13,046 nt of DNA from DASSBG01 sp965651365 (GTDB lineage Bacteria > Pseudomonadota > Gammaproteobacteria > Xanthomonadales > Rhodanobacteraceae), in the NCBI GenBank assembly GCA_965651365.1, contig CBFGSA010000077.1:1-13046 (forward strand), in the 5' to 3' direction. The first letter of the stretch is position 1. Every line of letters begins with the position of its first letter. The notes below the pieces were generated by a model that saw only the letters and a program-made list of their open reading frames with translations, was not told the DNA's origin and did not search any database. The translations under genes and the position numbers were made by a program. This document shows, piece after piece, positions 1-7,087 of this stretch.

Positions 1-651
1 GGTGGCGTTGTCGGCCTGGCGGGTCAGTCCGAGCACGGCGTAGGGATCGGAGAAGGCATCGGGCCGTGGTGCGCCGCGCTGCTGGCCGGCGCCAGGTTGC
101 CAGCCGCCGGCACCCGGGCGCGCTGCCGCGGCGCCCTTCATGGCCAGCATGGCCATCAGCTCCAGCTCGCTGATGCCCAGGGCCTGCGCCACCTGCTTGA
201 GCAGCTGCAGCTTGTTCGGGCTCGGCGTGCCCTCGGCCAGTACCGTGTCGACCAGCACATCCAGCATGGGCCAGGCCAGATCCCGGTAGCCGCTGGTCCA
301 CTTGCGCAAGCGCGCAACTGCGGCGTCCATGTCAAAGCCGGTCTGCTTGCCCTGGTTGAAGGCCGCGATGGCACGCTGGCGCCACGCGCTGTCGAGATTG
401 AGGCGCTGCATCATGCGCTCGGCCACCGCAATTTCGTTCTCCGACACGCGCCCGTCGGATTTCGCCACCGCACCCAGCAGGGCGAACAGCGGCTCGACAA
501 AGCCGCGGTCGGCAACCTTGCGCTGACGCGTGCGCTGATGGCGGTTGGCGTCGAAGCCGTAGCCGGCCAGCGCGCCCAGCAGCAGGGCGAAAAAGTTGTG
601 GAACACGATCAGCCCGAGCACGGCGCCAATCAGGGTACCGATGTATTTCAT
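1..651 (-). CDS. djlA: Co-chaperone DjlA, C-terminus cut off by window edge
   Basis: DjlA is an inner-membrane J-domain co-chaperone that stimulates DnaK. The visible 217 residues begin with MKYIGTLIGAVLG and one glycine-rich membrane segment (about residues 4-32), ending in the YGFDANR signature that follows the DjlA transmembrane helix. A TerB-like helical domain follows (about 50-165, including GFVEPLFALLGAVAKSDGRVS), then a Gly/Ala/Pro-rich linker (about 175-197). The start of the J-domain (DPYAVLGLTRQADNAT, from 202) is the last thing seen; the HPD motif would lie beyond the edge. DjlA proteins are about 270 residues, so some 50 are missing. The reading frame is open through base 1. The ATG at 649-651 fits the usual DjlA N-terminus, although its ribosome-binding site is weak. 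The gene is divergent from purC. Confidence 0.93.
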   Translation of the reverse strand, partial: MKYIGTLIGAVLGLIVFHNFFALLLGALAGYGFDANRHQRTRQRKVADRGFVEPLFALLGAVAKSDGRVSENEIAVAERMMQRLNLDSAWRQRAIAAFNQGKQTGFDMDAAVARLRKWTSGYRDLAWPMLDVLVDTVLAEGTPSPNKLQLLKQVAQALGISELELMAMLAMKGAAAARPGAGGWQPGAGQQRGAPRPDAFSDPYAVLGLTRQADNAT

Positions 652-712
652 GGCGACTCGGTTCGGCTGGAAGCACGGATCATGGCGGGTTCGTTCGGGA
701 GCAAAGTGGCAC

Positions 713-718
713 AGTGTA
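713..718 (-). promoter_or_regulatory. Possible -10 box for djlA
   Basis: TACACT on the minus strand would give a leader of about 55 bases before the djlA ATG. I find no convincing -35 hexamer at 16-18 bases, so this is only a candidate. Confidence 0.25.
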
Positions 719-803
719 GCGTGTCGAGCCGGGAACCTTCATGTTTGCAACGACCTGGACTGGAGGAGATGGGTCGTGCGTCCGGGTAGCGGGAATCCTC
801 GGC

Positions 804-809
804 TACAAT
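804..809 (+). promoter_or_regulatory. Probable -10 box for purC
   Basis: TACAAT (five of six consensus bases) lies 27 bases before the GTG start of purC. It predicts a transcript beginning near 816, which would exclude the upstream in-frame ATG at 741 and so supports the GTG start. No good -35 is visible. Confidence 0.45.
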
Positions 810-823
810 GCGCGTTTCCAGTC

Positions 824-829
824 GGGAAG
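824..829 (+). promoter_or_regulatory. Ribosome-binding site that decides the purC start
   Basis: GGGAAG sits seven bases before the GTG at 837. It is modest, but it is the only Shine-Dalgarno-like sequence suitably placed for any candidate start of this gene. Confidence 0.4.
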
Positions 830-836
830 CGACGCG

Positions 837-1724
837 GTGCCCACTTCACTCAGCCAGGCCAGCCTGCCGCAGCTTGCGCCGTTTCACCGCGGCAAGGTGC
901 GCGACGTTTTTGCCCTGCCCGGCGATCGTCTGCTGATCGTCGCCACCGATCGTCTGTCGGCCTACGACGTGGTGTTGCCCGACCCGATTCCGGGCAAAGG
1001 CGAGATCCTTACGCGGCTGTCGAATTTCTGGTTCGCGCGCACCGCCCACCTGGTGCCCAATCATTTGCTCGATGTGCCGCTCGATGATGTGCTGCCAACG
1101 GGCGCCGACATGGATTTGTACCGGCATCGCAGTGTTGTGGTGCGGCATTTGCAGCCGCTGCCGGTGGAGGCCATCGTGCGCGGCTACCTGATCGGTTCAG
1201 GCTGGCGCGAATACCAGCGCCAGGGCAGTGTCTGCGGCATTCCCCTGCCGCCGGGCCTGCCGCAGGCTGCACAATTGCCCGAACCGCTGTTCACACCCTC
1301 GACCAAGGCTGCAGCCGGGTCGCACGACGAGAACATTTCCTTCGAGAAGATGATCGGGCGGGTCGGTCGCGAGCTGGCGGAAAAGGTGCGCGAAGCCAGC
1401 CTGGGCCTGTACCGGTTTGCCGCGGCCTACGCCCGCCAGCGCGGCATCATCATTGCCGATACCAAGTTCGAGTTCGGCACCGACGCCGACGGCAAGTTGT
1501 ACGTTATGGATGAAATGCTGACGCCGGATTCGTCACGCTTCTGGCCGGCCTCGCAGTACGCCACCGGGATCAGTCCGCCCAGTTACGACAAACAGTACGT
1601 GCGCGACTACCTGGACACGCTGACCTGGGACAGGCGGCCACCCGGACCCATTCTGCCGCGCCCGGTGATCGAGGCCACGGCCGACAAGTATGCCGAGGCT
1701 CTGCGGGTGATCACTGAAACCTGA
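837..1724 (+). CDS. purC: Phosphoribosylaminoimidazole-succinocarboxamide synthase (SAICAR synthetase)
   Basis: This cytosolic enzyme of de novo purine synthesis uses ATP to join CAIR and aspartate, giving SAICAR. Family motifs run in order along 295 residues: HRGKVRDVF (17-25), ATDRLSAYDVVLPDPIPGKG (36-55), RGYLIGSGW (115-123), SHDENISFEKM (162-172), IIADTKFEFG (205-214) and DEMLTPDSSRFWP (225-237). The length matches the longer class of PurC (about 290-300) rather than the roughly 240-residue E. coli type. The frame is open back to an ATG at 741, but those 32 extra residues do not look like PurC and would span the predicted promoter, so I chose the GTG at 837. The stop is 14 bases from the end of the convergent cyclase gene; no terminator is visible between them. 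Confidence 0.97.
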   Translation: MPTSLSQASLPQLAPFHRGKVRDVFALPGDRLLIVATDRLSAYDVVLPDPIPGKGEILTRLSNFWFARTAHLVPNHLLDVPLDDVLPTGADMDLYRHRSVVVRHLQPLPVEAIVRGYLIGSGWREYQRQGSVCGIPLPPGLPQAAQLPEPLFTPSTKAAAGSHDENISFEKMIGRVGRELAEKVREASLGLYRFAAAYARQRGIIIADTKFEFGTDADGKLYVMDEMLTPDSSRFWPASQYATGISPPSYDKQYVRDYLDTLTWDRRPPGPILPRPVIEATADKYAEALRVITET

Positions 1725-1738
1725 CGTCGCGGGCCGGA

Positions 1739-3553
1739 TCAGGCTGATTCGGAGAAGTCCGTGCGCACCATGGAAATGCCGCCATCGGAAACGGCGACCT
1801 GGTTGCGACCATTGCGCTTGGCCCGGTACAGGGCATCGTCGGCGTGGATCATGAGCTGCCGCAAGTCATAACCCGCCTTGGCCGTCGAGGCCACGCCGAC
1901 GCTGGCCGTCACCCTGGGCGTGTCATGGCTGGCGCTGGACAGGGACGCAATCGCGCTGCGAATGCGCTCGGCATGTCCGGTGGCGGCAGTCAGCCCGCAA
2001 TCCGGCAGCATGATGCCGAACTCCTCGCCGCCCAGGCGCCCGAACAGGTCGGATGGACGGATTTGTCGCTGGCAGGCCAGCACGGTCCGTTTCAGTACGG
2101 CGTCGCCAGCGGCATGCCCATGGGTGTCATTGACCAGTTTGAAGTGGTCCAGGTCGAGCAAAATCAGGCTCAACTCGTGGCTCTCGCGACGGGCGTTGCG
2201 TAGCAGGGCCTGGGCCGCGTTGACGAAATGCTGGCGGTTGAAAATCCCGGTCAGGCTGTCGTGCTCGGCCAGGGTGCGCAGTTGCCGTTGCGCCCGCAGC
2301 AGGCGCCAGATCCATGTGCTCAGTGCAAGCAGCAGCAGCAACAGCAGCACCGCATACAAACCGCGGGTTTCGGCAACCTTTTGCGACAGCGACTGCTGCA
2401 GTTGCAAAATGCGATTTTGCTTGCGCGCGGCCTCGGCTTGCGCATGGCTGGCCGCAACGCGCTGCTTGACCTGCTGGTAGGCCAGCGATTTTGCACTGAC
2501 CTCGTTGAGGTAGCCCTTGTCGGCCTCGGCGTAGCGTTCATACCAGGACAGGGCAGCGTCCGTGTCGCCGCGCGCCTTGCTGATCAGGTACAGCGTCTTG
2601 CAGGCGCTGGCCAGGCTCTCGCTGAATTCCTGTGTGCCGGCCGTGTCGACGACCCGGCGGGCGTATTTTGCCGCCTGTTCGGGTTTGCCCGCCTGCATGT
2701 AGGCTTGTGCCATCTCGGCCGAATAGTCCATGATCAGCTCGGCATAGCCGGTTTGCAACACGCTGCTGAAATGCGGCGACAAGGTGGCCACGGCCGCAGC
2801 AGGCGAGCCATTGGCCAGTTCCAGCTTGGCCACCAGAATCCGCAATGAGTTGGTCAGCAGGCCTTCACCGGAATCGGTACAGGTTTGTTGCGCCTTCTGG
2901 ATCGCGCTGTCTGTGCTGTTCAATTGCCCGTCGTGGTATCTGGCCAGCAACGCGAAATAGCGGCCCTTGCACTGCGCGTTGGCAGGATTCCCGGGAGTCA
3001 TCAGGTGATTGGCAGCTGCACTGGCCAAACCGTACTCGCCGACTTTGTTGTACAGGATCGCCGTTGTGGAGTAGTACTGGATCAGCGCTTCGCGGTTGTC
3101 GATGGTGTCCACTTCCGATGACAGCTTTACCAGGCGCTGGAAGGCGCGGTCGTACTGCAGCGACACGGCGTCGATGTTCATCAGGGTGACGCGGGCGCGA
3201 AAGCGCAGCTCGCGGATCGGGCAGTCCCGGACGATCAGGTTCAGCTGGGTGGTCGCACGGGTGTAGTGGCCGGCATAGGATTCTTCCCAGGCTTGCAGGT
3301 AGCGCAGATACCAGCGCGCGCTGTCGGGAAGCGTTTCCGCGCGCGAGGCCAGCGAATCGAGCATCGGCACGAATTGCGCATGGTTGGAAGTCTTGATCTG
3401 GTCCGCGCGGCGCAACTGCCATGAGGGGCTGAGCTGGTCGGCCTGCGTGGCGCTCACCTGCATCGACGGACAGCACAGCAAAAACAGCAACACACCCATC
3501 AGGCTTGTGCATCGGTAGGGTGTGTTGCTGCATTGCCTGATCAATCGATTCAT
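1739..3553 (-). CDS. Membrane diguanylate cyclase with periplasmic repeat sensor (GGEEF)
   Basis: The protein has 604 residues. An N-terminal signal sequence (hydrophobic about 17-29) leads to a long, probably periplasmic region (about 36-350) of helical TPR-like repeats. A coiled-coil segment (about 353-396), one Leu-rich membrane helix (about 398-417) and a cytoplasmic GGDEF domain (about 425-588) follow. The domain has HDSLTGIFNR, DLDHFKLVND and the active-site GGEEF at 508-512. RPSD at 499-502, exactly five residues before GGEEF, matches the RxxD inhibitory I-site. It should therefore be an active, product-inhibited cyclase making c-di-GMP from two GTP in response to a periplasmic signal; the signal is unknown. 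AAGG lies five bases before the ATG. The start is only 16 bases after the stop of the borosin-type peptide gene, so co-transcription is likely. Confidence 0.93.
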   Translation of the reverse strand: MNRLIRQCSNTPYRCTSLMGVLLFLLCCPSMQVSATQADQLSPSWQLRRADQIKTSNHAQFVPMLDSLASRAETLPDSARWYLRYLQAWEESYAGHYTRATTQLNLIVRDCPIRELRFRARVTLMNIDAVSLQYDRAFQRLVKLSSEVDTIDNREALIQYYSTTAILYNKVGEYGLASAAANHLMTPGNPANAQCKGRYFALLARYHDGQLNSTDSAIQKAQQTCTDSGEGLLTNSLRILVAKLELANGSPAAAVATLSPHFSSVLQTGYAELIMDYSAEMAQAYMQAGKPEQAAKYARRVVDTAGTQEFSESLASACKTLYLISKARGDTDAALSWYERYAEADKGYLNEVSAKSLAYQQVKQRVAASHAQAEAARKQNRILQLQQSLSQKVAETRGLYAVLLLLLLLALSTWIWRLLRAQRQLRTLAEHDSLTGIFNRQHFVNAAQALLRNARRESHELSLILLDLDHFKLVNDTHGHAAGDAVLKRTVLACQRQIRPSDLFGRLGGEEFGIMLPDCGLTAATGHAERIRSAIASLSSASHDTPRVTASVGVASTAKAGYDLRQLMIHADDALYRAKRNGRNQVAVSDGGISMVRTDFSESA

Positions 3554-3569
3554 GAATACCTTGCGCGTG

Positions 3570-3827
3570 TCAGCCTGCTTGGGCCAGATCCTGTGCTGCT
3601 TCCACGCTGGCCTCGGCGTGGGCCTGTGGTGCCATTATCAGGCAAACCATGTGTTCGCGCGCGGCAAGGATCTGTTGAACGCGGTGGCAGTCGCCGCGCA
3701 TCACGGCCCACTGCGCGGCACCGTCGATGTTGGCAGCCTGCATGGCGCCGTGCAGGTGCGCCGGCGCAGCGTGACGCAGGGTGGCATCGGAACCGATGGT
3801 TTCAAGAAAGTCGACGAGATTTGACAT
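3570..3827 (-). CDS. Predicted split-borosin precursor peptide (SonA-like)
   Basis: This 85-residue peptide is the likely substrate of the methyltransferase encoded just upstream. Residues 1-52 look like a borosin-binding (LigA-like) leader domain: FLETIGSDATL at 7-17, then AVMRGD at 41-46. As I recall Shewanella SonA (FFTQLGQDAQL, AVMTGD), these blocks fall at the same positions with no gap. A short hydrophobic stretch MVCLIMAP (60-67) sits where SonA carries its methylated residues. It continues into an Ala-rich tail (68-85) that I remember as longer than in SonA. There is no signal peptide or membrane helix. An AGGAG site six to seven bases before the ATG is one of the best in the window. 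The assignment rests on memory of SonA and on gene pairing. A LigA-domain protein of other function is the main alternative. Confidence 0.8.
   Translation of the reverse strand: MSNLVDFLETIGSDATLRHAAPAHLHGAMQAANIDGAAQWAVMRGDCHRVQQILAAREHMVCLIMAPQAHAEASVEAAQDLAQAG
3573..3653 (-). other. Predicted borosin core and follower region of the precursor
   Basis: This covers residues 59-85 of the peptide. Backbone N-methylation, if it occurs, would most likely fall in V61-M65 within HMVCLIMAPQ, by analogy with methylated Leu63 and Ile65 of SonA as I remember them. The remaining tail, AEASVEAAQD onward, is Ala/Glu-rich and could be a follower that is later removed. No protease site can be assigned. Confidence 0.5.
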
Positions 3828-3833
3828 GATGCT

Positions 3834-3838
3834 CTCCT
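3834..3838 (-). promoter_or_regulatory. Strong ribosome-binding site of the precursor gene
   Basis: AGGAG lies six bases before the ATG of the precursor, inside AAGAGGAGAG. It is clearly stronger than the sites in front of the methyltransferase and fits high-level production of a substrate peptide. Confidence 0.7.
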
Positions 3839-3848
3839 CTTGGGATGA

Positions 3849-3878
3849 ATTGTCAGAGGCAACACCCTACAGGTGCAA
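3849..3878 (-). promoter_or_regulatory. Weak candidate promoter between methyltransferase and precursor
   Basis: On the minus strand TTGCAC (-35) is followed after 18 bases by GACAAT (-10), ahead of the precursor gene. Matches are three and four of six. If real, the peptide could be made independently of the methyltransferase. The 95-base gap between the two genes leaves room for it. Confidence 0.25.
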
Positions 3879-3922
3879 CCGGACAGCGGAGCGCATGTGC
3901 CGTGTACGGGACAGGGCCGCCA

Positions 3923-4780
3923 TCAAGCTGGCTTGTCTTTCACGCGTTCCGCCACCTCCAGTATGCGCGCGTCAAGCTGATCAAGAACGTCGCGCATATC
4001 ACAATTTTCCTGCATGGCCTGGGCCGGCTTCAGAACCAGCGTGTCCTGCATATCGATGTCGGCGCGCGGCAAGTCGCCCAGGCTGACGGTCTCGATGCGT
4101 GGTGGATGGATCGGAAGCGTGACCGCGCGGTAGATGATGACGGGATGATCGAGCGGGTAATCCCGGGCCAGCACATCGACCAGCAACTGGCGATAGGGCG
4201 CGGGCGTTGCCAGCCGTTTCAGTGAGCGGTCGCCGGCCACGCCGGCCTGCCAGAGCACCAGATACGCACTGGTGTCGATGTGCCGCCGATACAGCATGAT
4301 CTGGCTGGCCTCGAAATGCTGGCAGCCGAAAAGTCCCGGATCGATGCCGAGATCGGCGTACAGGCAATCGGCCGCGGAGATGCCGGGAATCATGTGCGTC
4401 TCGAAGCCCTCGGCTCGCGCCAGCTCGACAGCGCGATGTGCCGGCCAGGCAAAAACGCCCGGGTGGCCGTAAAAGGCCGCACACACACGGTTCCCCCGCC
4501 GCACCTCATGCAGCAGGCGCCCGACCATGGCCGCGTAGGTCTGCATGCGCGAACGCCCTTCACCGTACAAGGATTGCAGGCTGCGCACGTCGGCGTGCAT
4601 GCCCTGGACCCACTGCTCGATCACGCCGTCTGATGCGGCGACGAACACGATGTCGGACTGTTCGATGTGACTGCGGGCCAGCGGTGCGATATGCGAGCCC
4701 AGGGTCATGCCGATTCCCACACACGCCAGGCACGCGCCGGATTGATTCGAGTTCATGGCATTTCCGGTTTGCGGGATCAT
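3923..4780 (-). CDS. Predicted split-borosin alpha-N-methyltransferase (SonM-like, tetrapyrrole methylase fold)
   Basis: Up to 285 residues of the tetrapyrrole (corrin/porphyrin) methylase superfamily, predicted to move methyl groups from SAM onto backbone amides of the adjacent peptide. LACVGIGMTLG (18-28) is the N-terminal strand-loop. LYGEGRSRMQTY (71-82) holds the Tyr/Arg/Tyr pattern (Y72, R78, Y82) that is catalytic in borosin enzymes such as OphMA. AFYGHPGVFAWPAH (102-115) and the PGISA loop (132-136) shape the SAM site. ADLGIDPG, FEASQ, YPLDHPVIIY and LPIHPPRIE match what I recall of SonM closely along the chain. No precursor is fused to its C-terminus, unlike fungal borosins. The start is uncertain: ATG 4780 has a loose AAGGGG upstream, while ATG 4756 (MNSNQSGACLACVG) has GGA six bases upstream and sits better behind a CATAAT box. 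A cobalamin-type methylase is unlikely because no such pathway genes are nearby. Confidence 0.85.
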   Translation of the reverse strand: MIPQTGNAMNSNQSGACLACVGIGMTLGSHIAPLARSHIEQSDIVFVAASDGVIEQWVQGMHADVRSLQSLYGEGRSRMQTYAAMVGRLLHEVRRGNRVCAAFYGHPGVFAWPAHRAVELARAEGFETHMIPGISAADCLYADLGIDPGLFGCQHFEASQIMLYRRHIDTSAYLVLWQAGVAGDRSLKRLATPAPYRQLLVDVLARDYPLDHPVIIYRAVTLPIHPPRIETVSLGDLPRADIDMQDTLVLKPAQAMQENCDMRDVLDQLDARILEVAERVKDKPA

Positions 4781-4843
4781 CGATTATGCCCCTTTCAGGC
4801 AACAATCTGGGCAGCGCCATGGAAGCACACCGTTTCGGCAGAC

Positions 4844-4873
4844 AAAAAAGGCCGCTGCCCGGAGGCAGCGGCC
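4844..4873 (-). terminator. Rho-independent terminator of the lipase gene
   Basis: Read on the minus strand, a perfect 10-base-pair stem (GGCCGCTGCC and GGCAGCGGCC) with a four-base loop is followed directly by six T residues. It begins about 25 bases after the lipase stop codon. It should isolate the lipase transcript from the methyltransferase-precursor-cyclase unit, so that unit needs its own promoter in 4781-4843. Confidence 0.92.
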
Positions 4874-4898
4874 CTTGCCGTTCCGGGTTTGGCGGGTG

Positions 4899-7013
4899 CT
4901 ACTCGACCGGCTTGAGCACCGCCGGGTTGGCCACCTGCACGGCCTGCCCACCGCTGATGATCAGGCTGGCCATTTCGCCTTGCATCTCGGCCGTTACCGC
5001 GGCATCGGCGGCCGGGCTGAGCAGCGAACCGTGCACGCCGCTGGTGAAGCGCGTGGCGGCGCGGACACTGGCCGCCTGGGTGCTGCCATCGATGGCGGTC
5101 AAGCCAAGTGCCGAGATCAATGGCTCGGTACCTGACAGTGGTGCCCCGGGCACGCTGTTGGGAATCACCTGATCGGACGGCGAACTGTCGCTGCCGACCA
5201 CTTCCTGCAGCAGCAGGTTCTTGCCGGTGGTGAAGGCGGCGAAGTTGATCGGATCGGCCGAATCGATCACGGTCTGCGCCGCCAGCATGAACTGGTCATA
5301 GGCCGGGGTGTCCTGCTCGACACCGGCAGCGGCCAGTCCGGCATGGATTTGTGGACCGATCGACACCGAGGCGTCCAGCATGCGGGCGATGCCGCCGCCT
5401 GGCACGTTCAGCAGTGCCGTATGCACATTGCCGTCCACGGCCATGAACACGGTGCCGACGATCGAGCCCAGCGACTGGCCGGTGTAGCTGATCTGACTGG
5501 GGTCGAACAGGGTCGTGCCGCCGACCGTCATGCTGCCGATGGCATGTTCCAGCTCGACCAGATCGGCCACGCCTTCACGCAGGTTGTCGCGCGAGGTCAG
5601 CAGGCTCTGCAGGTTGATGAAATGCGAACCGGAGGAGTCCACCTTGCCATCCGGCCCGGGAGCGCCAGTGTCGTTGTTCATCACGTCCAGGTTGAAGGTG
5701 CGTTCCTGGGCGGCAGCCGCGAAGGGCGTGGCGCCAATGTAGAACGGATTGGACGGATCGAGGCCGTGCAGCGGCAGGTCCATCGCGATGACGGCGTAGC
5801 CTTGCGAGGCAAAGGTCTGGGCCACGGCCAGCATGTCGGTGCGGTTGCGGGTAATGCCGTGCTGGAAGATCACCACGGGCCAGCCCGTGGCCGGGCGGGC
5901 CTTGCCGCTGGCGGCGTTGGGAATGGTCACCAGCAGCGGGGCGCCGACCGTCTGATCGGCGACCGGGAACGGGTTGTAGGCGGTGACATTGGTCGAGGTG
6001 GGGTCGAGCCCGAAGCTGGCGGCCGGACCCTGGTAGTCGCCAGGCGCCGCGTGCCAGAAGTCGGTCAGCGGCGCGGTCGGATCGTCCTGGCTGGGCACGC
6101 CCAGGTAGTAAGGCAGCTTGATGTAGCCGATGTAGATGTCGGCAATCGGTGCCAGGCCCAGACCCACGTCGCCCAGCGTCTTCATGGTTGGCGCGAGCAC
6201 CGTGGTGGCGGCGGGGCCGGCCTCGATCTTGTTGGCCACGGCCTGCAGCACGGCATGGGTGCTCTGGGTGGTGGCGACCCAGGACAGCACGATGTCGGGG
6301 CGCGATACGCCTTCGCCGGCTGCGGCCGCTTCCTGGGCATTGACCATCTGCCGCACCTGCTCCAGCGCGCAGGCCTGGTCGTCGGTCAGTGATTCATTGG
6401 TCGACTTGCCGTTGACGCACAGCGGCGCGGCCCCCTTGGCCAGGGTGTAGGTCAGCGAGGCGGTGCTTGCGGCACCGTTCGCGTCGGTGATGCCATTGGT
6501 CAGCACGGCCATGTAGCTGGTCATCGGTTTCAGCGGTTTGGTGGGCACGATGGCCAGGGTCTTGCCGTCGGCATCGGACGGCGCCATGGCCACTACGTAG
6601 TCGGCCGGTGATTCGAGTTCACGGGTGATGCCGGTGACCTTGCCGCCGGGCTGGTCCAGCGTGACCTCGTAGACATGCACGTTTTCGCCGGCCTTGATCG
6701 AGTCCGGATCCGGGGCCGCGGAAAAACTCGTGCTCCACGGCGCCACCGTGCTGAAACCGTCCAGCGCATTGAGTGCCACCTGCGGGTCACTGGTGTCGGT
6801 CTCATTGGCGACCGGTATGTTGAGGGTCAGATCCGTGCTGCCGGAAAACAACAGGTTGTTGGGAAACGGGATCACCTGCTGGGCGGGATCGAAATTGGCC
6901 ACGATGGCCGGTGGTGACGGCGGGTTGCTGCCGACACTGGACGAACCGCCGCTGCTGCAGGCGGCCAGCAGCAGACTCAGGGCGATCAGTGCGAATAGAT
7001 TGCGAAGTTGCAT
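4899..7013 (-). CDS. Outer-membrane lipoprotein lipase, Pla-1/Cef/VolA-like
   Basis: This is a 704-residue lipoprotein with a lipobox LAAC (Cys19) followed by Ser at +2, predicting outer-membrane delivery. A Ser/Gly/Pro linker and a large N-terminal beta-rich region (about 40-190) carry FDPAQQVIPFPNNLLF, the family signature. The C-terminal alpha/beta-hydrolase part has VVIFQHG (oxyanion region, H385-G386), YAVIAMDLPLHG (406-417) and the nucleophile elbow TGQSLG with Ser514. Likely triad partners are Asp614 (SPSDQVIPN) and His661 (GVHGSLLSP). The family includes Vibrio VolA, a surface lysophospholipase that releases fatty acids from exogenous lipids; substrate here is an inference. VolA-type proteins are somewhat longer (about 800). 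It is monocistronic, with its own promoter candidate and a strong terminator. AAGGA lies about ten bases before the ATG. Confidence 0.88.
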   Translation of the reverse strand: MQLRNLFALIALSLLLAACSSGGSSSVGSNPPSPPAIVANFDPAQQVIPFPNNLLFSGSTDLTLNIPVANETDTSDPQVALNALDGFSTVAPWSTSFSAAPDPDSIKAGENVHVYEVTLDQPGGKVTGITRELESPADYVVAMAPSDADGKTLAIVPTKPLKPMTSYMAVLTNGITDANGAASTASLTYTLAKGAAPLCVNGKSTNESLTDDQACALEQVRQMVNAQEAAAAGEGVSRPDIVLSWVATTQSTHAVLQAVANKIEAGPAATTVLAPTMKTLGDVGLGLAPIADIYIGYIKLPYYLGVPSQDDPTAPLTDFWHAAPGDYQGPAASFGLDPTSTNVTAYNPFPVADQTVGAPLLVTIPNAASGKARPATGWPVVIFQHGITRNRTDMLAVAQTFASQGYAVIAMDLPLHGLDPSNPFYIGATPFAAAAQERTFNLDVMNNDTGAPGPDGKVDSSGSHFINLQSLLTSRDNLREGVADLVELEHAIGSMTVGGTTLFDPSQISYTGQSLGSIVGTVFMAVDGNVHTALLNVPGGGIARMLDASVSIGPQIHAGLAAAGVEQDTPAYDQFMLAAQTVIDSADPINFAAFTTGKNLLLQEVVGSDSSPSDQVIPNSVPGAPLSGTEPLISALGLTAIDGSTQAASVRAATRFTSGVHGSLLSPAADAAVTAEMQGEMASLIISGGQAVQVANPAVLKPVE

Positions 7014-7087
7014 GATGTGGGATTCCTTGTGCGCAAGGGCGCGCTTGGGTGCCTGGTCTGGCGCGAACCTGTCAGGGTGTGCCCGCT

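Noticed and set aside
762..789. GGAGGAG followed by a six-codon ATG ORF before purC
   Set aside because: The ATG touches the Shine-Dalgarno sequence with no spacing, and the predicted purC transcript starts downstream of it.
741..836. Longer purC starting at the in-frame ATG 741
   Set aside because: It has no ribosome-binding site, the extra 32 residues do not resemble PurC, and the TACAAT box at 804-809 would lie inside it.
3570..3827. Reading the 85-residue peptide as a dioxygenase LigA subunit or a Nif11-type leader
   Set aside because: No LigB partner is nearby, the methylase next door supplies a better explanation, and there is no Gly-Gly or Gly-Ala cleavage site before the hydrophobic core.
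5343..6392. 349-residue plus-strand ORF opposite the lipase
   Set aside because: It is a GC-rich antisense shadow, rich in Arg/His/Gly with no domain, fully inside a gene whose motifs are clear.
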